DNA of 64,000 bases from Amycolatopsis antarctica (GTDB lineage Bacteria > Actinomycetota > Actinomycetes > Mycobacteriales > Pseudonocardiaceae), in contig NZ_NKYE01000007.1 of the NCBI RefSeq assembly GCF_002262875.1, forward strand, positions 186,001 through 250,000, read 5' to 3'. Shown piece by piece: positions 1 through 9,364 of the stretch. The position numbers and the translations under genes were made by a program. Within the stretch, counting starts at the first letter, position 1. Each line of letters starts with the position of its first letter. The notes beneath the pieces are model-generated. The model saw only the letters and a list, made by a program, of their open reading frames with translations, was not told the origin of the DNA and did no database searches.

Positions 1-929
1 TCGTTCTCGGCCAGCCAGCGCTCCGCGTCGATCGCCGCGGTGCAGCCGGAACCGGCCGCGGTGATGGCCTGCCGGTAGGTGTGGTCGACCAGGTCGCCAC
101 AGGCGAACACGCCGTCCACGTTCGTGTAGGAGCTACGGCCCTTCGCGAGGACGTAGCCTTCGGCGTCGGTGTCCACCAGACCCTTGACGAGTTCGCTGCG
201 CGGATCGTGACCGATCGCGACGAAGAAGCCCGTCACATCCAAGGTCGATTCCTCGCCCGAACGGGTGTCCCTCAACCTGAGGCCGCTGACCTTGCCCTCG
301 CCCAGCACCTCGTCAATCGCGGAGTTGAGCTGCCAGCGGATCTTCTCGTTCGCCCGGGCGCGTTCGAGCATGATCTTCGACGCCCGGAACTCCTCACGGC
401 GGTGCACGATCGTCACCGACCGGGCGAACTTGGTCAGGAACGTGGCCTCCTCCATCGCTGAGTCGCCACCACCGACGACGGCGATGTCCTGGTCGCGGAA
501 GAAGAAGCCGTCGCAGGTGGCGCACGAGGACACGCCTCGGCCCAGCAGCTCCTGCTCACCAGGCACGTGCAGATAGCGCGCGGCCGCACCCATCGCCAGG
601 ATCACGGCCCTGGCGGCGTACCGGTTGCCGTTCGCGGTGACGTACTTGACCTCGCCGTCCAGCTCGACGCTCTCCACGTCCTCCGAGCGCAGCTCCGCAC
701 CGAAGTGCTCCGCCTGCGCGCGCATCTCCGTCATCAGGTCCGGGCCCTGGATGCCCTCACGGAAGCCGGGGTAGTTCTCCACCTCGGTGGTGGTCATCAG
801 CGCCCCGCCGAACTGCGAACCCTCGAACACCAGCGGTTCGAGCTGGGCGCGGGCGGCGTAGACGGCCGCGGTGTAGCCGGCGGGCCCGGAGCCCACAATG
901 ATCAGGTTCCGAACGTTCTCTGCAGCCAC
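1..929 (-). CDS. trxB: Thioredoxin reductase (3' end cut by window edge)
   Basis: FAD/NADPH enzyme that reduces thioredoxin in the cytoplasm. The FAD-binding GSGPAG motif lies near residues 13-18, the redox-active CATC at 136-139, the NADPH-binding [10 protein letters not shown] near 158, and a C-terminal ACGD FAD motif is present. 309 codons are visible; family members run about 310-335 residues, so only the last few are missing. The GTG at 929 is chosen because GGAGG lies six bases upstream; an in-frame ATG further upstream would leave that site inside the gene. It follows sigM and its anti-sigma gene on the same strand, as in Mycobacterium, where trxC comes next (outside this window). A sigH/sigR-like promoter precedes it. 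Identity is secure. Confidence 0.97.
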   Translation of the reverse strand, partial: MAAENVRNLIIVGSGPAGYTAAVYAARAQLEPLVFEGSQFGGALMTTTEVENYPGFREGIQGPDLMTEMRAQAEHFGAELRSEDVESVELDGEVKYVTANGNRYAARAVILAMGAAARYLHVPGEQELLGRGVSSCATCDGFFFRDQDIAVVGGGDSAMEEATFLTKFARSVTIVHRREEFRASKIMLERARANEKIRWQLNSAIDEVLGEGKVSGLRLRDTRSGEESTLDVTGFFVAIGHDPRSELVKGLVDTDAEGYVLAKGRSSYTNVDGVFACGDLVDHTYRQAITAAGSGCTAAIDAERWLAEN

Positions 930-972
930 CCGTGACCTCCGCATCGCTTGTGACCGTGGGACTAATACGGTC

Positions 973-999
973 AACACGATCGTAAGGGTCGGTGTTCCC
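973..999 (-). promoter_or_regulatory. Candidate thiol-stress (SigH/SigR-type) promoter of trxB
   Basis: Read on the minus strand, GGGAAC (999-994) is followed by exactly 18 bases and then GTT (975-973), about 44 bases before the trxB start. The known SigR/SigH consensus is GGAAT or GGAAC, 17-18 bases, GTT, and trxB is a classic target of these redox sigma factors in Streptomyces and Mycobacterium. The match is visible; the sigma factor is inferred. Confidence 0.6.
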
Positions 1000-1026
1000 G
1001 TGCCTGCCGATACGTGGCCCGCGCCG

Positions 1027-1839
1027 CTATCCGACGGTCCTGTCGAACACCGTGCCCGGATTGCCGGGGCCGCAGTCCGGTGCGAAGGCCACCAGCCTGA
1101 ACTGCCCGATCTGCCCGCTGGGCAGCAGGATCAGCGTCGCGGGCTGACCGTCCACCGTGACCCCGCGGATGCCCGCGGGCTTGATCGACGGGTCGATGCC
1201 GTTGGACTCCATGCAGGCGGCGAGCCGGTCCTCGTTCTCCAGCGGCCCGAAGTCGCGGGCGTTCACGGCAGGGCCGATCGCTCCCGCGTTCAACCCCTCC
1301 TCCTGCAGGGCGAGCGGCGGCTCCGCGCCCGGCGCGGGCGCCGAGGACGGCTGCGCGACGGCGTCGCCGCCGGTCGTGGAGTTCGACGGGACGACGATGG
1401 CGATCGCCGCGACGGCAGCGGCGGCGGCCGTCAGCACACCGGCCCCCCAGCCGATGCGCTTGTTCCGCTTCCGGCGGGCGGCATCCATGCTGACCACGGG
1501 TGCGACCCCGGGTTCGGCGGCCGCCGCGGGCACCGCGGCCGGCCCGGCAGTGGAAGTGGCCGCCGCGCGCTGCTGCGACTCCTGGGCCAGCGCGGCGTCC
1601 AGACGGGCGGCGAAGTGGGCGGGCATCGGTTCGGCGGGCGCTTCGGCGAGCCCGGCCAGGTCCGCGGACGTGGAGTCCAGCGCCGCCAGGATGGCCAGCG
1701 CCTCCGGATCGTGCTCGACCCGCGGCCACAACTCGGCCGCCTCCCGTTCGTCCAGCACCCCGGCCTGCAGGTCGGCGAGCAGGTCGACAGACCATGGCGG
1801 GCCGACGGCCCCGCCAGTCCCCCGGCTACGGTCCGTCAT
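1027..1839 (-). CDS. Membrane-bound anti-sigma factor for SigM
   Basis: 270-residue protein with a cytosolic N-terminal half, one membrane segment near residues 140-160 (alanine/valine-rich, after a basic KRNKR stretch) and an extracellular C-terminal domain with two cysteines. It overlaps the upstream sigM gene by four bases, so the two are translationally coupled, and it occupies the position of the SigM anti-sigma factor (Rv3912/RsmA) in Mycobacterium. Its expected role is to hold SigM at the membrane until an envelope or redox signal releases it. The function is inferred mainly from architecture and context, because anti-sigma sequences diverge fast. The N-terminal part lacks an obvious zinc-binding HxxxCxxC motif. 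Confidence 0.8.
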   Translation of the reverse strand: MTDRSRGTGGAVGPPWSVDLLADLQAGVLDEREAAELWPRVEHDPEALAILAALDSTSADLAGLAEAPAEPMPAHFAARLDAALAQESQQRAAATSTAGPAAVPAAAAEPGVAPVVSMDAARRKRNKRIGWGAGVLTAAAAAVAAIAIVVPSNSTTGGDAVAQPSSAPAPGAEPPLALQEEGLNAGAIGPAVNARDFGPLENEDRLAACMESNGIDPSIKPAGIRGVTVDGQPATLILLPSGQIGQFRLVAFAPDCGPGNPGTVFDRTVG

Positions 1840-2498
1840 CGTCCCTCCCTCTCACGCTGCGACCGATCCGGCCGCAACGTGCGCCGTGGATCATGCCGAA
1901 CGGCGCCGTCGTGTTTGCTTTCGTGAGTTGGGACGTTCGGTTCCGCGTCCGGGTTCCGCAGATGCCCGAGAGACTTCGCGAGTTTGGCCCGGCCGCGCGC
2001 ACACCGGCTCTTCACCGTGCCTTCCGCGATGCCGAGCATCCGTGCCGTCTCGGACACCGAATAGCCCTCGACGTCGACCAGCACGATCGGCGCGCGCTGA
2101 TCCTCGGAGAGCAGGTCCAGCGCCTCGCGGACGACCAGCTTCGTCTCCCGCTCCGACATCGAGTCGCGCGGCGAGGCGGGCTCGTTGAATCCGGTTTCCG
2201 GCAGCGGGACGGTCGGCCGGGCCTGTTTGCGCCGGACACGGTCCAGGCAGGCGTTCACCACGATCCGGTGCAGCCAGGTCGTGACCTGCGACTCCGCCCG
2301 GAAGTTGCCGGCCGCGCGGAACGCCGAGATGAAGGCGTCCTGAAGCGCGTCGGCGGCTTCCTCGGGGTCGCGAACCGTGCGCAAGGCGACGGCCCACATC
2401 CGGTCCCGATGCCGCTTGACGAGTTCACTGAACGCATGCGGATCCCCGGCGGCGTGCGCTGCCAGGAGATCGGCGTCCGTGGGTGCTGCTGCGGTCAC
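1836..2498 (-). CDS. sigM: ECF RNA polymerase sigma factor SigM
   Basis: 220-residue group 4 sigma factor. Region 2 (about residues 22-95, with ALQDAFISAF and TTWLHRIVVNACLD) and region 4 (about 125-185, with the helix-turn-helix GYSVSETARMLGIAEGTVKS) are both complete. The close match to mycobacterial SigM around the VNACLD segment and the neighbours anti-sigma, trxB and murJ support the name. A TAGTCT -10 element (2511-2506) sits seven bases before the GTG, so the transcript may be leaderless. The protein ends in a basic tail that overlaps the anti-sigma start. Confidence 0.92.
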   Translation of the reverse strand: MTAAAPTDADLLAAHAAGDPHAFSELVKRHRDRMWAVALRTVRDPEEAADALQDAFISAFRAAGNFRAESQVTTWLHRIVVNACLDRVRRKQARPTVPLPETGFNEPASPRDSMSERETKLVVREALDLLSEDQRAPIVLVDVEGYSVSETARMLGIAEGTVKSRCARGRAKLAKSLGHLRNPDAEPNVPTHESKHDGAVRHDPRRTLRPDRSQREREGR

Positions 2499-2541
2499 CC
2501 GTAAGAGACTACTAAGGGCGGTCGCCGGCCACGGTCCGGGA

Positions 2542-4167
2542 TCAGGGCAGGTACGTGATCTCGGCTATCTCGGACTCGTGCTGGTCGCCCTCACCGGCGA
2601 GCTTCGTGATCCAGACGAGGATGTGGCGGCCCTGAGCGGGTGTCTGGAGCGCGATCTCCGTCTGCGGTCCGGTGATCTCCCCGTTGCCCACCACCTGGGT
2701 GCTGTCGAGCTGCGGGTTGTCGTCGTCGGCCACGCGGATCTCGACCGCTGTGCCCGCCGTGCCGGAGTCGATCCGCACCTTGCCGACGGTCACGTCCGAC
2801 TCGAACTCGGCGATCAGCCCGACGCCCGGCTTCAGCCCGGGGAACTGCTGCTTGTAGGCGTCGGTCTTCCACACCGTGGCCGGATCGCCGTCGATGGCGT
2901 TCTCCGCACGCGCCGGGCTGTCGCCCTCGCCCTCCGGGTTGTAGACCTTCACCGAGGCCGCCTTCACCGGCTCGCCGCCCGCGGCGGGCGGCTCCGGCGC
3001 GGGGGCCTCGCCCGGCGGCGGGGCCTGCTGGCTCGTCGGATCGGCGACGTTCACCGGCGGGCCACCGGACGACGGGTCGTCCTGGAAGAAGCTGATCGCC
3101 ATCATGCCCAGCCAGGCCAGGATGCCCACGGCGGCGACCACGACGACGGTCAGCCCGATCGCCAGCTTCCGCCGCCGTGCCGCGTCCTTCGGTGGTTTCG
3201 AGGTGGTCCAGACGCCGTCGCCCTCGTCCTCCACCGGTGCCGCGGTGGCGCCGACCGTCTTGATGAGCTGGGTGCGTTCCTGCGCCTCGGCCGCCTGGTC
3301 GAGCACGCGCAGGATCGCCGCCGTGGTGCGGATGCCGCCGTGCCCGCCGTCCTCGATGGTGCGCACGGCCAGCGAGGACAGCTCCGCCGGGACCTCGGAC
3401 TGCAGCGAACGCGGCGGCACCACCCGGCCGCTCGGCGAACGCGGCGCCGACTGGATCGCGGACGGGCCCTCCGGCAACGCCCACTTGCCCGTCAGCAGCA
3501 GGTACAGCAGCCCGCCGAGCGCCTTCACGTCGTCACGCAGCGTGGCTTCGGGCAGCGGACCGGGGAAGGCGAGCCGGAGCCTGCCCTCCGGGGTGATCCG
3601 CAGCCGCTGCGGATGGTCCAGCCCCAGCACCAGGCCGGACTGGTGTGCCTGCTCGACGGCCTCGGTCAGCCCGGCGACCATCCGCGCGGCCGCACCGGGT
3701 TCGATCGGCTGGTTGTTCACCAGGTCGACGAGGTCGGAGCCCTTCGTCCACTCGGCGACGACGATGCCGAGCATCCCCTCGCCGGACGAGATGCCGTTGC
3801 CGAGACTGAGCACGTCCAGCACCCGGGCGACGCCGGCGTGGTTGAACTTGCCGGCGTGCGCGGCACGTTCCAGGGTGCGGCGGGCGACGGCGGCGGCAGC
3901 GGTGTCGGCCGGATCGCCGACCAGCATGGTCAGCGCGACGTCCCGGCGGAGCTGCCCGTCGCGAGCCCGCCACAGATGCGCCCCGGCCCGCTCGTCGATG
4001 CCGAACTGGGCGAGCAGGCGATAGCGGCCGTCACCGACGACACCCCCGGGGGCCAGCGGTGCGTTCCGCCTGCTCGCCCCGGAGGCACGACGAGGAGTGG
4101 TCCCGTCCTGTGCGTTCACACCCACCCGGGACTGACCACCTGTCTGCTCGTTCCGCCTTGTGTCCAC
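2542..4167 (-). CDS. Membrane pseudokinase with extracellular discoidin-like domain (MurJ partner)
   Basis: 541-residue single-pass protein. Residues about 45-300 resemble a Ser/Thr kinase fold, but key residues are missing: the VAIK lysine position reads DVALTML, the HRD loop reads LDHPQRL and the DFG position reads AFPG, so it is a pseudokinase. A basic patch and a membrane helix follow (about 345-372), then a proline-rich linker and a C-terminal beta-sandwich-like domain (about 405-541, with AENAIDGDPATVWKT) typical of discoidin-like carbohydrate binding. In Mycobacterium tuberculosis the same pseudokinase and outer domain are fused to MviN/MurJ, where the phosphorylated pseudokinase binds FhaA. 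Here it is a separate gene 89 bases after murJ, so it probably regulates lipid II flipping. The GTG start has GGGGAG upstream. Confidence 0.87.
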   Translation of the reverse strand: MDTRRNEQTGGQSRVGVNAQDGTTPRRASGASRRNAPLAPGGVVGDGRYRLLAQFGIDERAGAHLWRARDGQLRRDVALTMLVGDPADTAAAAVARRTLERAAHAGKFNHAGVARVLDVLSLGNGISSGEGMLGIVVAEWTKGSDLVDLVNNQPIEPGAAARMVAGLTEAVEQAHQSGLVLGLDHPQRLRITPEGRLRLAFPGPLPEATLRDDVKALGGLLYLLLTGKWALPEGPSAIQSAPRSPSGRVVPPRSLQSEVPAELSSLAVRTIEDGGHGGIRTTAAILRVLDQAAEAQERTQLIKTVGATAAPVEDEGDGVWTTSKPPKDAARRRKLAIGLTVVVVAAVGILAWLGMMAISFFQDDPSSGGPPVNVADPTSQQAPPPGEAPAPEPPAAGGEPVKAASVKVYNPEGEGDSPARAENAIDGDPATVWKTDAYKQQFPGLKPGVGLIAEFESDVTVGKVRIDSGTAGTAVEIRVADDDNPQLDSTQVVGNGEITGPQTEIALQTPAQGRHILVWITKLAGEGDQHESEIAEITYLP

Positions 4168-4256
4168 GCCCTACTCTCCCCGTGCATCTCCCAGCCGAGG
4201 GTACGTGAATCCCCCGCGTACGCGACTCGCACGCGGGCCCACACCACACCCGCGGA

Positions 4257-6443
4257 TCAGCCCCGCTTGAGCAAGCGGGTGATTCTGCGGGTAACAGGTT
4301 CCAGCTCGTCGACCTTCAGCGCGATCAGTACTCCGAACGAGACGCCGATTCCGACCACACCCTGCAGAATCAGCTTGATCCAGGCACCGAGCGTGGCATT
4401 GATCGAATCCGGTACGAGCAACCCGACCAGCGCCGCCGCCAGCACCCCCAGCCCGCTCGCGACGACGGTGAACAGGATCACGCCGATGACGCGCTTGCTG
4501 CGCAGGTTGCCGAGCTGCACCCACAGCCACACCTGGCCGAGGATCGCGCCGATCACGAACACCAGCGAGTTGACCAGCATCACGCCGAGCACGACGTTCT
4601 CCGGGGTGAGGATCCCGGACGCCAGGTACAGCAGCGGAACCTTCACCGCCGTCATCACGATCATGATCAACGTCGGCGTCCGCGAGTCCTTCATCGCGTA
4701 GAACGCCCGCATCTGCAGCATCACCAGCGCGTACGGCAGCAGCCCGAACGCCGACACGGCCAGCGTCTGACCGAGCCGCTCGGCGTCGGCGACGTCACCG
4801 TTGCCGACGGCGAACAGCGCCACACCGATCGACGTGCCGGCCACCGCCATCACCGCGGAGATCGGCAGCAGGGCGATCGTCGTCAGCCGGGAACCGTAGG
4901 ACAGGTCGGCGATCAGCTTGCCGGTGTCGCCGTCCGCGGCGGCGCGACTCATCCTCGGCATGATCGCCGTCAGCAGCGAGACGCCGATGACGCCGTACGG
5001 GAGCTGGAAGAGCAGCCAGGCGTTCGAGTACGTCGAGGCGCCACCCTCCGCGCCGGAGGTCAGCACCCGGGTGTTGATGACGCTGCCGATCTGGCTGACC
5101 ACGACGTAGCCGAGGATCCACAGCGCCAGCCCGCCGAACTCGCGCAACCGGTCGTCGAGGCCCCAGCGCAGCTTGAACCGGAAACCGGACCGCTTCAGCG
5201 CCGGGATCAGGTACAGGGCCTGCACGACCATCGCCGCCAGCACACCGAGCCCGAGCACCAGCACCCGCGGCTCGCTCATCTGCTGCGGCACGATCGTCGC
5301 GTCGCCGGGAAGCAGCGCGAAGACGGCGATGGTCAGGAAGATGACGATGTTGTTCGCCACCGGCGCCCACTGGGCGGGACCGAAGATCTGCTTCGCGTTG
5401 AGGATCGCCGAAAGCACCGCGAACAGCCCGTAGAACAGCAGGCCGGGCAGCAGCAGGTAGGCGAACCAGGTGGCCAGCGCCGGGTTCGCGCCGCCGGTGT
5501 CGGACACCAGCAGCGAGGTGATGAACGGTGCCGCGGCCGTGGAGACGACCGTGCCCAGCAGCAGCACGCTGCCGGCGATCGTCAGCAGCCGCTGCGTGTA
5601 CGCCTCGCCGCCGTCCTCGTCGTCCTGCGAACGCACCAGCAGCGGGATCATCACACTGGTCAGCACGCCGCCGAGCAGCAGCTCGTTGATGATCAGCGGC
5701 AGCGTGTTGGCGACGGTGAAGGAGTCGTTCAGCACGCCGAGCCCGGCGACCGCGGCCAGCATCACCTTCCAGGCGAACCCGGTGATCCGGCTGGTCAGCG
5801 TCGCGATGGCCATCCGGCTGCTGGCCTTGACCAGCGAAGGGGCCGCCTTCTTGCCGTCCGCCTCCTCGGCACCCGACGCCGCGGGCGGTCCCTCGCCGAT
5901 CGCCTCCGCCGGAGGTGTCGGCAACGCGACGCGCGGCAGGAACCGGGTGGCCAGCTCGTCGTACGGACGGGAGACGTCCGGGTCGGCGCTCGGCCAGCGC
6001 ACCCCCGGCAGCTCGCCGGGCGCACGCGGGATGAGCATCGTCTGCTCGCCGCGCGTCTCCGGTGGCGGGGCGGACGGCCTGCCGTCCTGCTCCTGGTGCC
6101 ACGGGCGGACCGGCGGCTGCCTGCGCGGCGGTGGCGGAGGCGGGCGTCGGCCACCGTCGCGCCGCTGCTCGGCCGGCGGTTGGTTGCGGGCCGGTGGCGG
6201 GCGGCGCCTGCCGTCCACCGGAGGTGGCGGCGGCGGGGGCGGCTGCCTGCGACGCGGACCGTCGCCGACCGGCGGGGGCTGCCTGCGCCTTCCGTCCGGC
6301 GGCGGGGGCGGCTGACGACGCCGCCCGTCCGGCGGGGGTTGCTGACGCTGCCTGGGCTGATCGGCTCGTGGTGGCTGCGCGCGCTCGCGTTCCGAGCGCG
6401 GTACCTCACGCTCGGGTCGCGAGGTCGGCTCTCTGTCCAACAC
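4257..6443 (-). CDS. murJ: Lipid II flippase MurJ (MviN family)
   Basis: 728-residue polytopic membrane protein. The first ~190 residues are a cytosolic Pro/Arg-rich tail with repeated PPPDGRRRQ units; the remainder is the MviN/MurJ fold with about 14 membrane segments (from SRITGFAWKVMLAAVAG onward). The family exports lipid II across the membrane for peptidoglycan synthesis. It lacks the C-terminal pseudokinase that mycobacterial MviN carries; that part is the next gene. A GC-rich hairpin (4213-4237) lies between the two. The gene sits downstream of the DUF6049-type gene on the same strand. The family assignment is firm; the proline-rich tail is low-complexity and probably binds partners. 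Confidence 0.95.
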   Translation of the reverse strand: MLDREPTSRPEREVPRSERERAQPPRADQPRQRQQPPPDGRRRQPPPPPDGRRRQPPPVGDGPRRRQPPPPPPPPVDGRRRPPPARNQPPAEQRRDGGRRPPPPPPRRQPPVRPWHQEQDGRPSAPPPETRGEQTMLIPRAPGELPGVRWPSADPDVSRPYDELATRFLPRVALPTPPAEAIGEGPPAASGAEEADGKKAAPSLVKASSRMAIATLTSRITGFAWKVMLAAVAGLGVLNDSFTVANTLPLIINELLLGGVLTSVMIPLLVRSQDDEDGGEAYTQRLLTIAGSVLLLGTVVSTAAAPFITSLLVSDTGGANPALATWFAYLLLPGLLFYGLFAVLSAILNAKQIFGPAQWAPVANNIVIFLTIAVFALLPGDATIVPQQMSEPRVLVLGLGVLAAMVVQALYLIPALKRSGFRFKLRWGLDDRLREFGGLALWILGYVVVSQIGSVINTRVLTSGAEGGASTYSNAWLLFQLPYGVIGVSLLTAIMPRMSRAAADGDTGKLIADLSYGSRLTTIALLPISAVMAVAGTSIGVALFAVGNGDVADAERLGQTLAVSAFGLLPYALVMLQMRAFYAMKDSRTPTLIMIVMTAVKVPLLYLASGILTPENVVLGVMLVNSLVFVIGAILGQVWLWVQLGNLRSKRVIGVILFTVVASGLGVLAAALVGLLVPDSINATLGAWIKLILQGVVGIGVSFGVLIALKVDELEPVTRRITRLLKRG

Positions 6444-6468
6444 CTGCCCAATCCTCAGCGTTCACAAC

Positions 6469-8715
6469 TCAGCGCCCTGCGTCGACGACCGTTTCCGTCG
6501 GTCCAGGGTAGTCGGCCGGGACCTGAACCTGTCGCTTCGCCCGTACGCGCTTGTAGATGCGCCTGGCGGAGAGCAGCAGCAGGGCGCCGGCCGCGGTGAA
6601 CGTGACGATGATGGTGATCGCGCCGTACTCGTTGGACGTCAGCTCGAAACGCGCCGTCGGGCCGAGCTGGGTCACCCCGCTGGGGGTGGTCAGCGAGACG
6701 TTCACGCTGAACCGGCCGGGGCGCAGCGCCTCGGTCGGTACCCGGTTGGTCACCGACAGGGTCGCCGGGACGCCGAACGTCGCCTGGTCGCCGGGGCGGA
6801 GCCCGGTCGCCTGGGACAGGTCGATCCGCAGGTTGATCAGCACCGGCAGCTCGTTGCGCACCGACACCGGCAACGGCGACGAACCGGAGGCCAGCGAGAT
6901 CACCTGGCCGGGCAGCTCGATCCGCACCTGGGAACGGATGGCGTCGAGCTGCCCCCGCGCGTCCCCGGTCGCGGTGGCGGCGCGGCTGCCGTTGCCGCGC
7001 CACACCGTCGAGCTGCCGCGGACGATGCCGTTGCGCACCGGCTGCAGCAGCGCGGCCGGATCGACCTGCACGGTCGGATCCACGCCCATCGACCCGCCGA
7101 GGTCGCTCAACTCCTCCTCGATCCCGGACATCTCGGTGACCACCTCGCCCGGCGACTCCTCGGCCACCTCGGCTGCCGTGTACGGCATCGGCGCGGTGCC
7201 CTCCGAGGGGGCGGTGAGCAGTTGCTGCAAGGGCGCGGGACGCACCATTCCGACGTCGGCGAGCTGCCCGATGCCGCTGAGGAACCGGGACAGCTCCTGC
7301 GGCGGGGCGCTCCAGTGCCGCGGCGGGGCGAGCAGTAACGGGGCGCCCTGGGGCTCGGAGTCGGCGTCGCCGCCGAGCCCGGTACGGAACGCCAGCGTCG
7401 CCAGGCCGTTCTGCGTCGCGATGTCGGGTTCGTCGGCGGGCTTCGCCGAGCCTACGGCCGACTGCGGGCGGCCGCTGTTGCCGGCCAGCGCCGCCGCCAG
7501 CAGCGGATCGAACGGCTGCGCGCGGATACCGGTGCCGTCGATGCCCACCCCGGACGTCAGCGGGCTCTCCGAGGCGAGCCGCTTCGGGTCGGTGATCATC
7601 GCCGAGACGCCGGCCTCGCCGAGCGTGCCGAGCGTCCCGGAGTCCATCGCGCCGTCCGGCCAGAGCACGCCGGGCAGCAACTGGGTGCCGAGCACGCCCT
7701 CGATCAGCGGGGTGCCGCTGACCGCGGAGGTGACCAGCGCCGAACCCTTCTCCTCCGGCTGCACCCTGGACAGCGTGTTCAGGTCCGCGTCCGCGTACGG
7801 CATCTGGATGACGCACCGGCCCTCGGTCAGCTTCCGCAGCGAGTCGAGCCAGCGGTTCGCCGCCTCCTGGCCCTGCCCCGGCACCGGCCCGGAGGTGCCG
7901 CGCACGTTGTAGCCCCGCGTCATCGACACCACGGTGTCCAGCAGGTCGGGGTCGATCGCGAAACACAGCGAGGAGGCCAGCCGCGGATCCTGCGAGGCCA
8001 TCGCCGCGGAACCGACCAGCGCGTCCAGCCTGCCGCCCGGGGCCAGATCGCTGGCCAGATCGTCGTCGGTGAGTTCGACGGGCATGCCGTACGGCGCCGC
8101 CGCGATCCGCGGCCGCATGTCGGCGATCGGCCACAGCATCGACACACTGCGCGGCGCGACCGGCGTCTCCGGGCCGTCGCCGCCGGGCACGCTCAGCACC
8201 GGCAGCAGCGTGCTCAGCGCGGCCAGCCGTGCAGGGCCGCCGTACTCAGGGGTGCCGTTGACGTTCACCAGCAACGGGAAGACCCCGGGACGCCGGATCG
8301 ACAGGCCCTCCGGGTCGTCGAGCGGAACGCTGATCGACAGTGGCGCGCTCTGCCCGGGGGCGAGCGCGGCGACCACGTCGACGAACGGGGAACGGGAACT
8401 GTCCGTCGGCGGGTCCTCGGCCAGCGACTCACCGAGCTGACGCTCCGAGGTCTGCCGCTCGCCCAGTTTGAACTGCGCCTTGACGTCGCTGATCAGGCGA
8501 TCGCCGGTGTTGGTGATCCGCCCGGACACGTTCAGTGTGCTCGACGTCGAGGTGAGCACCCGCGGGCTCAGCTCGTCCACGTCCAGCTTCAGTTTGCTGG
8601 GGGCGTCCTCGATCTGCTGCGCGTCCGCGGACGGCGTCCTGGCCGGTCCGGCGCCGAAGAACCCGGCCAGGACGAGAAGGATCAGTGCCAGTGTGCATGC
8701 GGCGAGCCGCTTCAT
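6469..8715 (-). CDS. Large exported membrane-anchored protein (DUF6049 type, Rv3909-like)
   Basis: 748-residue protein with an N-terminal signal peptide (MKRLAACTLALILLVLAGFF, cleavage expected near the AGPARTPSADA region) and a single membrane helix near the C-terminus (about 700-725, before ARRIYKRVRAKRQ). The bulk is therefore extracellular. It contains immunoglobulin-like beta segments at both ends. It holds the position of Rv3909 between mutT4 and mviN in Mycobacterium; that family has no established biochemical role but is conserved beside murJ, suggesting cell-envelope assembly. The ATG at 8715 is chosen because it opens directly on the signal peptide; the upstream extension overlaps the Nudix gene in another frame and looks like a shadow. 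The ribosome site is weak. Confidence 0.85.
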   Translation of the reverse strand: MKRLAACTLALILLVLAGFFGAGPARTPSADAQQIEDAPSKLKLDVDELSPRVLTSTSSTLNVSGRITNTGDRLISDVKAQFKLGERQTSERQLGESLAEDPPTDSSRSPFVDVVAALAPGQSAPLSISVPLDDPEGLSIRRPGVFPLLVNVNGTPEYGGPARLAALSTLLPVLSVPGGDGPETPVAPRSVSMLWPIADMRPRIAAAPYGMPVELTDDDLASDLAPGGRLDALVGSAAMASQDPRLASSLCFAIDPDLLDTVVSMTRGYNVRGTSGPVPGQGQEAANRWLDSLRKLTEGRCVIQMPYADADLNTLSRVQPEEKGSALVTSAVSGTPLIEGVLGTQLLPGVLWPDGAMDSGTLGTLGEAGVSAMITDPKRLASESPLTSGVGIDGTGIRAQPFDPLLAAALAGNSGRPQSAVGSAKPADEPDIATQNGLATLAFRTGLGGDADSEPQGAPLLLAPPRHWSAPPQELSRFLSGIGQLADVGMVRPAPLQQLLTAPSEGTAPMPYTAAEVAEESPGEVVTEMSGIEEELSDLGGSMGVDPTVQVDPAALLQPVRNGIVRGSSTVWRGNGSRAATATGDARGQLDAIRSQVRIELPGQVISLASGSSPLPVSVRNELPVLINLRIDLSQATGLRPGDQATFGVPATLSVTNRVPTEALRPGRFSVNVSLTTPSGVTQLGPTARFELTSNEYGAITIIVTFTAAGALLLLSARRIYKRVRAKRQVQVPADYPGPTETVVDAGR

Positions 8716-8741
8716 CTGTGGTCGGCCTCGTTCAATCCGGT

Positions 8742-9263
8742 TCAATCCGCTGCCTCGTCGGCAGCCGCGGTCTCGTGGAACAACTCCCGCGCCTTGCGTA
8801 CCAGCTTGCGCTCGTCGGCGTAGGCGAGCCTGGTGTCCAGCTCGTGCAACGGCACCCAGGCGACCTCGGTGACCTCCACGTCCTCGTCCGACAGCTCGCC
8901 GCCGTACGCCTCGAGGAGGAAATGGTGGACGGTCTTGTGCACCCGCCTGCGATCGGCGACGAACCAGTAGTCGATCGTGCCGAGGGGGCTGAGCACGGTG
9001 GCGGAGATACCCGTCTCCTCCTTCACCTCGCGCACGGCCGTCTGCTCGGTCGTCTCGCCGTCCTCGATGTGCCCCTTCGGCAGTGACCACAACAGCTTGC
9101 CGTGCCGGTCCAGCCTGCCGATCAGCGCGGCACACCTACGTTCGGCGTCGACCACGAGGCCGCCCGCCGAGGTCTCGTCCACCGTGGTCAGCCTCCTGCC
9201 GCGGCGGCGCCGTGTCCGGCGTCCCGGTTTGGCACCACCGGAGCGACCGGCCGATCCAGGCAT
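8742..9263 (-). CDS. Nudix hydrolase (MutT4-like)
   Basis: 173-residue cytosolic enzyme with a complete Nudix box, GX5EX7REVXEEXGI, seen as [20 protein letters not shown] followed by TGI (about residues 64-86). Nudix enzymes hydrolyse nucleoside diphosphates linked to another moiety; substrate cannot be told from the sequence. The basic N-terminal ~25 residues ([10 protein letters not shown]) are unusual. The gene lies divergent from pcnA/cca and upstream of the DUF6049-type gene, matching mutT4 (Rv3908) in Mycobacterium. A TAGCAT element (9275-9270) sits six bases before the ATG, consistent with a leaderless transcript. Confidence 0.9.
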   Translation of the reverse strand: MPGSAGRSGGAKPGRRTRRRRGRRLTTVDETSAGGLVVDAERRCAALIGRLDRHGKLLWSLPKGHIEDGETTEQTAVREVKEETGISATVLSPLGTIDYWFVADRRRVHKTVHHFLLEAYGGELSDEDVEVTEVAWVPLHELDTRLAYADERKLVRKARELFHETAAADEAAD

Positions 9264-9364
9264 GCTGCGATGCTAGAGCAAACGACTTCGCCGGTACGCT
9301 GGCTTCTCGTGTCTGTGTCCGTACGTGTGTGTAGTAAGTGCACCTCTTCGTCGGTGGGATCCAA

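Noticed and set aside
6469-9135. 888-residue version of the DUF6049-type protein
   Set aside because: The first 140 codons overlap the Nudix gene in another frame, and a proper signal peptide begins at the ATG at 8715.
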